Shown one piece after another: positions 52,964 through 64,000 of a DNA stretch of 64,000 nt. Within the stretch, counting starts at the first letter, position 1; each line of letters opens with the position of its first letter. The notes under the pieces were generated by a model. The model did no database searches, was not told the DNA's origin, and saw only the letters and a list, made by a program, of their open reading frames with translations. Origin of the DNA: Syntrophobotulus glycolicus DSM 8271 (GTDB lineage: Bacteria > Bacillota > Desulfitobacteriia > Desulfitobacteriales > Syntrophobotulaceae); the NCBI RefSeq assembly GCF_000190635.1, contig NC_015172.1, positions 2,108,001 to 2,172,000 of the forward strand, given 5' to 3'. Made by a program: the position numbers and the translations under genes.

Positions 52964-52978
52964 TGGCATATTGTTGGA
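52934..52978 (+). repeat. 45-bp direct repeat, copy 2 (copy 1 at 51824-51868)
   Basis: 38 of 45 bases match by eye. The two copies lie on either side of the tandem paralogs. Copy 1 is within a small ORF with ribosome site; copy 2 has lost the start. Confidence 0.8.
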
Positions 52979-53000
52979 TTAATAACACCCATAACTAAAA

Positions 53001-53027
53001 GAAGCATTCGCGCAAAACGAATGCTTC
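53001..53027 (-). terminator. Terminator of the rRNA operon
   Basis: GAAGCATTCG and CGAATGCTTC arms (10 bp, 7-nt loop) followed on the minus strand by TTTTAG, just past the 5S 3' end. It also lies at the 3' end of the convergent plus-strand unit, so it may serve both. Confidence 0.85.
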
Positions 53028-53034
53028 TTATCTT

Positions 53035-53140
<106 letters not shown>

Positions 53141-53252
53141 CACTTGAAGGCCTTTGCCTTTATCCGGGATGTTCAAATTCCTTTGCCATCCCTGGCTGTG
53201 TTCCTTCAAAACTGCACAGAGCTTTTTACATAGGTTTCTTTATCTTCCTTTA

Positions 53253-56290
<3,038 letters not shown>

Positions 56291-56381
56291 TATTCCTAAT
56301 CTTTTTACGGATTAGTCAGTTAGATTCTTCTTCCTACGCTTTTTTCTCTGTGCAGTTTTCAAAGAACTGGATGCCCTTTGT

Positions 56382-56477
56382 GTCGTGTAGGACACGGATG
56401 TCCGGGAACGACCTAAAAGAACTCTAGACACATGGATGTGTCTGGTTAAATGCGTCATGGATGACGTTAGCATTTAA
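56382..56477 (-). other. Three processing hairpins in the 23S 5' spacer
   Basis: 56382-56412 (GTCGT...GGACA/TGTCC...ACGAC), 56426-56443 (AGACACA/TGTGTCT) and 56446-56477 (TTAAATGC..GTCAT/ATGAC..GCATTTAA). All have a GGA-type apex. They lie between tRNA-Ala and 23S and probably guide rRNA maturation. Confidence 0.6.
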
Positions 56478-56506
56478 CTTCCTTTTTGATTGACCGTTTA
56501 TTGTTT

Positions 56507-56582
56507 TGGTGGAGGTAAGCGGGATCGAACCGCTGACCCCCTGCTTGCAAGGCAGGTGCTCTCCCAGCTGAGCTATACCCCC
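56507..56582 (-). tRNA. tRNA-Ala (anticodon TGC)
   Basis: 76 nt beginning GGGGGTATAGCTCAGCTGGG, anticodon loop CTTGCAA, T-arm GGTTCGATCC, and encoded CCA (56507-56509). Acceptor stem GGGGGTA/TACCTCC with a G-T pair. Located in the 16S-23S spacer. Confidence 0.97.
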
Positions 56583-56599
56583 ACGTCTTTGTTGATAAA

Positions 56600-56676
<77 letters not shown>

Positions 56677-56809
56677 ATTTTTTTACGGTCACTCAAAACT
56701 AAACAGCGGAATGGACAAACTTAAACTCGTCTTGCTCTAGGGTTAAGGCTCTTACACCCATCCCCTATGCACCGACCTGGAAGTGGACTACTTAAAGTCC
56801 GGTTCTCCC

Positions 56810-58376
<1,567 letters not shown>

Positions 58377-58592
58377 AAAATCGGAACTTGCGTTCCTATT
58401 TAAACACCGGATTGCTCCCTGTGTTCTCTTCTTTTTATGAGAATCCAATTCGCTCTACTTTTTCGCTTAGCTTTTGTTTCTCTTTTTTTGACGAGTTCTT
58501 GTTTGTCTTTTTCCTTGCTGTTCAGTTTTCAATGACCTTGCGTTCTCTTGCTTTCGCCGCTTTTTCGGCTCCCTGGCCTGAGGCGCTTTATT

Positions 58593-58621
58593 ATATTATC
58601 ATTGAGCACAGATACTGTCAA
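58593..58621 (-). promoter_or_regulatory. rRNA operon promoter
   Basis: Minus strand TTGACA (58616-58621), 17-nt spacer, TAATAT (58593-58598), preceded by an AT-rich stretch (AAAAAAAGATTATTTGTATTTT) that could act as an UP element. About 217 nt upstream of the 16S 5' end. Confidence 0.85.
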
Positions 58622-58669
58622 CACCAAAATACAAATAATCTTTTTTTCCGGCTTCACTTTGAAAATCAA

Positions 58670-58707
58670 AAGCCTTCTGCCGCAATGTGACATCAAGCAG
58701 AAGGCTT
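58670..58707 (-). terminator. Terminator of the sulfonate-type ABC operon
   Basis: AAGCCTTCTGC (58670-58680) with GCAGAAGGCTT (58697-58707), a perfect 11-bp stem with a 16-nt loop, followed on the minus strand by TTGATTTTC. It separates this operon from the rRNA promoter. Confidence 0.85.
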
Positions 58708-58765
58708 CAACAATACAGGGACCTGTTAAAGAATACAAGAACAGAGCCACGAAAGGGCGATCAGC

Positions 58766-59755
58766 TTATTGGGGCAAATAACGCGAATCAACCAGATTAT
58801 TCACCAAAGCTGTGGTATCGACTTCATCTTTGATCATTTGGTTTTGTTTAAGCAGCTCAGCCGATTGTTTCAAATTGGTGATCGTCGATTCATCCATTTT
58901 GATCCCAAAATCATATTTTGGGTACAAAGCCTGAACGATTTTAATGTCCAATTTATTGAATTTTGCTGCCAGGTTCAATGCTTCTTCCTGGTTTGCTGAA
59001 ACCCAGGTCAGCGTTTGCTGATGCAGCTCCAGGAATTTTTTGACTACTTCAGGGTATTTCTGGACAAACTCCGTTCTGGCCGCAATAAAGGTTTCCCCGG
59101 GGATCAGTCCTTCAGCGGTTGTAATCAGGGTAACCTTCTTTGAAGCAAGGGCACTTGTCAATAGGGGATCAGGAATAATGGCCGCATCAACCTGCTTCTG
59201 CATGACCGCATTGGCCGCTTCCGGTGAAGCCAGGCTCTCTATCTCCACATCTTCGGCTTTCAGGTTTGCCTTGGCCAAAGCTTTTAACAACATTTCATGC
59301 AGCATGGTATTTTTTTGCAGGGCAATTTTTTTCCCTTTCAGGTCCGCAAGCTCGCTGATCCCGCTTTCCGTGCCGGCGACCAAACCGATTGCCTTGGGGA
59401 AGCTGGAAAACTTGGAAATAAACTTGATGTCATTCCCGTTGGATTTGGTCACTAAGCCGGTAACATAGTTTAATGAGGTGGCAATATCAATTGATTTTGC
59501 CGCTAAAGCTTCTGTTGTTGCCGGACCCTCCAATTCCACCCACTTAATCGTTATTCCTTCTTGCGCAAACTCTTCTTCGAAGGTTTTCTTCTCCAGCGCT
59601 GCAATCGAAGGAACGTTAATTGGCCTGGTCGCGTAGGAGACATTGACGACTGTCGGCTTTTCCGGTGCCTTGTCCTGGTTTGTACTGCATCCCACCGGAG
59701 AAACCAAAAGCATCAGCCCGACCAAAAGAAGCATTAATCTTTTTAATTTACCCAT
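58766..59755 (-). CDS. SsuA/TauA/NrtA-type substrate-binding lipoprotein
   Basis: 329 residues. Lipoprotein signal MGKLKRLMLLLVGLMLLVSP then VGCSTN with the lipidated Cys about residue 22. The body has the NMT1/SsuA pattern: GPATTEALAAKSIDIA, SGISELADLKGKKIALQ, PEAANAVMQKQVDAAIIPDP. Ligand probably an alkanesulfonate, taurine or similar small anion. ATG at 59755 has GGAGG upstream; a 32-codon longer frame is rejected since it would bury the signal peptide. Third gene of the permease-ATPase-binding protein unit. Confidence 0.85.
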   Translation of the reverse strand: MGKLKRLMLLLVGLMLLVSPVGCSTNQDKAPEKPTVVNVSYATRPINVPSIAALEKKTFEEEFAQEGITIKWVELEGPATTEALAAKSIDIATSLNYVTGLVTKSNGNDIKFISKFSSFPKAIGLVAGTESGISELADLKGKKIALQKNTMLHEMLLKALAKANLKAEDVEIESLASPEAANAVMQKQVDAAIIPDPLLTSALASKKVTLITTAEGLIPGETFIAARTEFVQKYPEVVKKFLELHQQTLTWVSANQEEALNLAAKFNKLDIKIVQALYPKYDFGIKMDESTITNLKQSAELLKQNQMIKDEVDTTALVNNLVDSRYLPQ

Positions 59756-59923
59756 AAGTACTCCTCCAGATATCAACGATGTATTCAGCATCTTATTGCG
59801 AATCATCATTCTTTTCATTGTTATTCTCTCCATTTGGCGAATACCCTGCAAAATTTATGGCCTGATCGAAATTAATTTGGAGAATTCTCCTCTCCTGGCT
59901 GATCGTCAGTCTTTCCCTGGCAT

Positions 59924-60688
59924 TTATCTGATGTGCTCAGTGAGGTATTTTTTCAGCCTGATCAATTCCCCGCTGTCCGGATCTCTCGGATAAGGCAGAT
60001 TGATTGGGATGATTTCCTTTACCTGACCCGGCGCGGGAGTCATCACCAGAACCTTTTGGCTTAAAAGCAAAGCTTCTCCGATATCATGCGTCACAAAGAG
60101 GATTGTCTTGTTTGTTTCCTTCCAGATCCCCAAAAGCTCATGCTGCATTTTTGCTCTGGTTTGCGCATCCAACGCTGAAAATGGCTCATCCATCAGCAAT
60201 ACCTTGGGATGAAAAGCCAGGGCCCGGGCGATGGCCGCTCTTTGGGCCATTCCGCCGGACAGTTCATGCGGGTAAGCTTTTTTCACATGCTCCAGGCCGA
60301 CCATTCGCAGAATGTTTTCCACTGAAACACCTGTCAAGTGCGCATGATCCTTCAGACCGAAAGAAACATTTTTTTCGACCGTCAGCCAGGGGAAAAGCCT
60401 AGGCTCCTGAAAAACCATAGCCCTGTCAAATCCGGGGGCGCTTGTTTTTCGGCCTTCGATCTCAACCTCCCCCGCCGTCGGCAGCTCCAGTCCGGCTATG
60501 ATCCTGAGCAAAGTGGTTTTTCCGCAGCCGCTTTGCCCAATGATCGCGGTAAATTCCTTCGTTTGGCATTCAAAACGAATCCCTCTCAGCGCTTCAACCT
60601 TCCCCCGCTTACTTTCATAGGTTTTATGAATATTGTTGATTTGCAAGAGAGAAGCGCTATTGGGGATCTTTTCTAAACTTTTTTCCAT
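59924..60688 (-). CDS. SsuB/TauB-type ABC ATPase
   Basis: 254 residues. Walker A GQSGCGKTTLL, Q-loop FQEPRLFPW, signature LSGGMAQRAAIARAL, Walker B VLLMDEPFSALDAQ, H-loop VTHDIGEAL: complete. The motif set and lack of a regulatory C-terminal domain fit the nitrate/sulfonate/taurine group. Start overlaps the permease stop by 16 bp. Confidence 0.9.
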   Translation of the reverse strand: MEKSLEKIPNSASLLQINNIHKTYESKRGKVEALRGIRFECQTKEFTAIIGQSGCGKTTLLRIIAGLELPTAGEVEIEGRKTSAPGFDRAMVFQEPRLFPWLTVEKNVSFGLKDHAHLTGVSVENILRMVGLEHVKKAYPHELSGGMAQRAAIARALAFHPKVLLMDEPFSALDAQTRAKMQHELLGIWKETNKTILFVTHDIGEALLLSQKVLVMTPAPGQVKEIIPINLPYPRDPDSGELIRLKKYLTEHIR

Positions 60689-61467
60689 GGCATCAAACCC
60701 GCTTCTGTTTTTAACAGGATTCCGTCGATTACTATCCCGGCAATCCCTATGGTAAAAATCCCCACAAACATCATATCGGGCTGAGAGCTTTGACGCGCCT
60801 GGGTGATCAGTGCTCCGATCCCTGTCGATGCGGCAATCAGTTCAGCCCCCACCAGCGCCCGCCAGCAATTGCTCATGCCCAGACGCAGGCCCACAAAAAT
60901 AGGCATGGTTGCCGAAGGGATATAGACTCTTTTAATCATTTGTCCCGGCGTAAGCATAAAGGCCCTTCCCACTTCCACTAATTTGGGATCAACACTTTTT
61001 ACCCCATAAACCGTATTCAAAAAAATCGGAAAAAACGAGGCATAGGTAATCACCGCAACTTTGGACGCTTCCTCAATCCCCAGCCAAAGAATAAATAAGG
61101 GAATCCAGGCTATTGGAGGAATATGCTGAAGAAATGACAATGTCGGGTTAAGCCATTGCGCAAAGCTTTTCGTTTTGCCGATCAGAATGCCCGCCGGTAC
61201 GGCGAGAACTGCCGCCAGACAGAAGCCATAAGCCAATCTGCCCAGACTGGCCATGAGATGTTCAAGCAGGGTTCCATTTTCAAGCATCAACCAGCCGGCC
61301 ACATAGATTTTTGAAGGAGACGGGACCAGAAAATTATCTACCAAACCCTTTCGGGCCGCTATTTCCCACGCGAAAATCAAAAACAATGGAAACATTGCCC
61401 CTTTAACCATTACCTTTATTCTTTTTTCCCCTTTTTTTAAGGGGCCTGCCTCAATATTTTTCTCCAT
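60673..61467 (-). CDS. SsuC/TauC-type ABC permease
   Basis: 264 residues, six membrane helices. The motif NTVYGVKSVDPKLVEVGRAF followed by IPSATMPIFVGLRLGMSNCW is the EAA loop of SsuC/TauC permeases. First gene of the operon, 72 bp after proA in the same direction; no terminator is obvious between them, so read-through is possible, but the functions are unrelated. Confidence 0.9.
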   Translation of the reverse strand: MEKNIEAGPLKKGEKRIKVMVKGAMFPLFLIFAWEIAARKGLVDNFLVPSPSKIYVAGWLMLENGTLLEHLMASLGRLAYGFCLAAVLAVPAGILIGKTKSFAQWLNPTLSFLQHIPPIAWIPLFILWLGIEEASKVAVITYASFFPIFLNTVYGVKSVDPKLVEVGRAFMLTPGQMIKRVYIPSATMPIFVGLRLGMSNCWRALVGAELIAASTGIGALITQARQSSQPDMMFVGIFTIGIAGIVIDGILLKTEAGLMPWKKV

Positions 61468-61539
61468 TAAAAATCAACCTTAAACACCTTACTCATAAAA
61501 AATACAACCGGAACCCTTCTGCTTTCATCCGATCAGGAC

Positions 61540-62796
61540 TTATACGATCTGTCCGTTTCCGTATATCGTATACTTTACTGTCGTCAGCTCCGGAAGCGCC
61601 ATGGGACCGCGGGCATGCAGCTTCTGCGTGCTGATCCCAATCTCGGCCCCAAACCCGAACCGGTTCCCGTCCGTAAATCTGGTTGAGGCATTCACATACA
61701 CCGCCGCCGCATCGATTTCATTCAAGAACCTTTGGGCCGCCGAATAGTCTTCCGTGATGATGGTTTCCGAATGTTTTGTTCCGTACTGATAAATATGGTC
61801 CAATGCTTCATCAAGGTCCTTGACCACCTTGACACTGATCACCAGATCGAGATATTCCGTACCCCAGTCTTCCTGCTTTGCCCTGACGGCCTCGCTCCAT
61901 ATCCCCGTGGTTTTTTCGCATCCCCTGATCTCAACCCCGAACCGGCGGAATCTCTCACCGATCAGCGGCAGAAAGTCTTCGGCAATCGCTTCCTCAACAA
62001 GAAGGGTTTCCAGAGAATTGCACACTCCGGGATTCTGGGTCTTGGAGTTAAAGACGATTTCCACCGCCTGCTCCAGATTGGCTTTGTGGTGAACAAAAGC
62101 ATGGCAGAGACCGGTTCCCGTTTCGATCACCGGTATTCTGGAGTTCTCAAGGACACTTTGGATCAACCCCGCCCCGCCCCGGGGAATAATGACATCGATA
62201 AATTTGTTCATTTGCATCAGCTGCAGGACATATTCTCTGTCCGTTAAGGTGACCAGCTGAATACTGCCTTCAGGCATGCCGGCTCTGACTGCGGCTTCTT
62301 TGATCACTTCGGCCAGAACGATGTTGCTTTGGATCGCTTCCGATCCTCCCCGCAGAATGCAGGCGTTCCCCGATTTTAAGCAGAGTGCGGCAGCATCGAC
62401 CGTCACATTGGGGCGGGCCTCATAAATCATGGCAATCACCCCTAAAGGCACTCTTGATTTCTGGATTCGCAGCCCATTGGGCCTGGTCCAGAATTCCCCG
62501 CCTCCGACCGGATCAGGAAGATTGACCACTTCCTGAAGAGCATTGCTCATTCCCTCAATCGCTTTTTCCGTCAAAAGCAAACGGTTAACCAAACTGCTGC
62601 GCAGCCCTTTTTCCTGTGCCGCTTTAATATCGAGAGCATTGGCCTCCAGTATTCTCTCCTTATGGGCCAGCAAAGCCTCCGCCATCGCGGATAAAGCCTG
62701 ATTCTTGGCCTGCGTCCCGGCAAATGCCAGCTTCCGGGCTGCCGCTTTCGCTCTTTCTCCGATCGCGACCAGCCTTTCATCAATCCTGTCCGTCAT
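61540..62796 (-). CDS. proA: Gamma-glutamyl phosphate reductase
   Basis: Second step of proline synthesis, NADPH-dependent; 418 residues. Catalytic Cys in NPGVCNSLETLLV, also GVIAMIYEARPNVTVDAAALCLKSGNA and IIPRGGAGLI. ATG with AAAGGGG upstream, 69 bp after proB. No T-box leader in the short gap. Confidence 0.97.
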   Translation of the reverse strand: MTDRIDERLVAIGERAKAAARKLAFAGTQAKNQALSAMAEALLAHKERILEANALDIKAAQEKGLRSSLVNRLLLTEKAIEGMSNALQEVVNLPDPVGGGEFWTRPNGLRIQKSRVPLGVIAMIYEARPNVTVDAAALCLKSGNACILRGGSEAIQSNIVLAEVIKEAAVRAGMPEGSIQLVTLTDREYVLQLMQMNKFIDVIIPRGGAGLIQSVLENSRIPVIETGTGLCHAFVHHKANLEQAVEIVFNSKTQNPGVCNSLETLLVEEAIAEDFLPLIGERFRRFGVEIRGCEKTTGIWSEAVRAKQEDWGTEYLDLVISVKVVKDLDEALDHIYQYGTKHSETIITEDYSAAQRFLNEIDAAAVYVNASTRFTDGNRFGFGAEIGISTQKLHARGPMALPELTTVKYTIYGNGQIV

Positions 62797-62865
62797 GGTT
62801 ATACCCCTTTCCTCTCTGATCCGTTCTCATCCCTCTGTGCTCTTGTTTCTCCGCAATATCCCATC

Positions 62866-63981
62866 TCAATCCTCAAAGACGGTCATCTTGTCCCTGTGGA
62901 TGACCTCGCGGCCTTTGGTATCCGGAATCAGTCTGGCGATTTCATCAGAATGCAGGCCGATTACCCGGGCGACTTCTTCACTGCTCAGCTCAACGAGGCC
63001 TCTGGCGATTTCTTCTTCCCGCAGGTTGAATACCCTGACCAGATCGTTTCTTTCCCAATAACCGTCAATCTTCGTTATTCCCGGAGCCAGCAGGCTTTTC
63101 CCTCCGTGCAGCAGGGCTTCCTGCGCCCCGTCATCAATCATGATTGTTCCCATGGAGAGACCGGCGTAAGCTATCCAGCGTTTTTTACCGGCAAATTTAT
63201 GCTCACAGGGAGGGAAATATGTACCTCTGGGCAATTCCCCGTTTAAAAACTGATTGACCTCATTCAGGTAAGCGGTGTTCATAAAAAAAACATCTATGCC
63301 AAAACGAGTGGCCATTTCAGCGGCTTTGAGCTTAGTGACCATCCCGCCGGTTCCTGCCATCGAACCCGAGCCTCCCGCAAGATCGAACACCTCCGGGATG
63401 TTTTCTACGGTTTTGATCAGCTCAGCTGTGGGATCTTTCACCGGATTGGCGGTATACAGACCGTCAACATCGGTCAGAAGAATAAGCAAATCGGCATCGA
63501 TCAGACCCGCGACCATTGCCGAGAGCCTGTCATTATCCCCAAAGCACAGCTCTTCAACCACAACCGTATCATTCTCATTGACAATGGGCACTATCCCGTA
63601 TTTGAGCAGTTTTTCTAAGGTATTTTTAGCATTCTTATAATGAGCCGATTCTACCAGGTCGATTCTGGACAGTAAGATCTGGGCGCAGGTTAAACCATAT
63701 TGCTCAAAGAAACAGGAGTATTTTTCTATGAGCACCCCCTGCCCTACTGCCGCCGCGGCCTGCTTTCCCGCCAAATCCTTCGGTTTTTTCCGCAAATTCA
63801 TTTTGGCCAGCCCTGCGGCGACTGCTCCTGAGGTCACCAGTACACATTCCAAACCCTCCTTGACCAGACCGGCGATCGTACCTGCCAATCTCTCCATTAC
63901 AGGGCCATTGACCCCGCCCTGAGGGAAAGTCAGGCTGCTGCTCCCTATTTTAAATACGACTCGTTTGAGAGCCTTATTCAC
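62866..63981 (-). CDS. proB: Glutamate 5-kinase
   Basis: First, proline-inhibited step of proline synthesis; 371 residues. Amino-acid-kinase domain (VVFKIGSSSLTF, LVTSGAVAAGLAKM, VNENDTVVVEELCFGDNDRLSAMVA, GTGGMVTKLKAAEMA) plus a C-terminal PUA domain (about 280-360, SLLAPGITKIDGYWERNDLV). GTG start with GGAGGA upstream at the window edge. Operon order proB-proA. Confidence 0.97.
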   Translation of the reverse strand: MNKALKRVVFKIGSSSLTFPQGGVNGPVMERLAGTIAGLVKEGLECVLVTSGAVAAGLAKMNLRKKPKDLAGKQAAAAVGQGVLIEKYSCFFEQYGLTCAQILLSRIDLVESAHYKNAKNTLEKLLKYGIVPIVNENDTVVVEELCFGDNDRLSAMVAGLIDADLLILLTDVDGLYTANPVKDPTAELIKTVENIPEVFDLAGGSGSMAGTGGMVTKLKAAEMATRFGIDVFFMNTAYLNEVNQFLNGELPRGTYFPPCEHKFAGKKRWIAYAGLSMGTIMIDDGAQEALLHGGKSLLAPGITKIDGYWERNDLVRVFNLREEEIARGLVELSSEEVARVIGLHSDEIARLIPDTKGREVIHRDKMTVFED

Positions 63982-64000
63982 TATATTCTTCCTCCATCTC

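Overview
The window comes from a low-to-moderate GC, endospore-forming clostridial Firmicute. SpoIID, the RuvABC–QueA–Tgt–YajC–SecDF cluster, the fused RelA/SpoT and HemZ all fit the Peptococcaceae/Desulfitobacteriaceae group. The 16S sequence looks Dehalobacter/Desulfitobacterium-like, but I could not run an alignment, so genus is an inference. Almost all genes lie on the minus strand.

Region 1 (1-31.6 kb) is conserved chromosomal backbone. It opens with a DinG-type helicase whose exonuclease domain looks dead and a YlqG/YlqH flagellar-export-like pair with a heptad-repeat linker. A CsoR-family repressor follows, sharing a unit with thioredoxin and having a readable promoter and operator. 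Then come aspS-hisS, hemZ, a glyoxalase-II-like hydrolase, dtd, rel, recJ and lapA, then ilvBN, and then the long unit yebC-ruvC-ruvA-ruvB-spoIID-queA-tgt-yajC-secD-secF, with a solitary hypF upstream. The themes are tRNA charging and proofreading, stringent response, recombination repair, queuosine synthesis and protein export.

Region 2 (31.6-45 kb) is accessory. It holds a Fic AMPylase-type protein, then a locus that reads as metal or metallophore uptake: a NikABCDE-like ABC importer, two half-size exporter-fold ABC proteins of the kind that includes YbtP/YbtQ, and an AraC regulator carrying an extra excisionase-like DNA-binding domain. Two matching palindromes (AAGTTAG-N6-CTAAC) sit at the two promoter regions of this locus. 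A membrane-anchored MutS-like ATPase and a 54-bp near-perfect palindrome follow.

Region 3 (45-53 kb) is the most plastic. It contains gene fragments, small ORFs and a 5'-truncated Rhs/YD-repeat gene with LysM, Ser/Asn linker and hydrophobic tip, followed by a membrane protein that looks like its immunity partner. Behind that lies a displaced 163-bp duplicate of the Rhs core joined to a different tip. On the plus strand are an ECF-type sigma factor, its overlapping DUF4367-like membrane partner, and two tandem secreted paralogs flanked by a 45-bp repeat.

Region 4 (53-58.7 kb) is a complete rRNA operon on the minus strand: 16S, tRNA-Ile(GAT), tRNA-Ala(TGC), 23S, 5S. The 23S gene carries a roughly 140-nt intervening sequence closed by a 16-bp stem, and the 5S gene appears to lack one hairpin. 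Region 5 (58.7-64 kb) holds a sulfonate/taurine/nitrate-type ABC importer and proB-proA.
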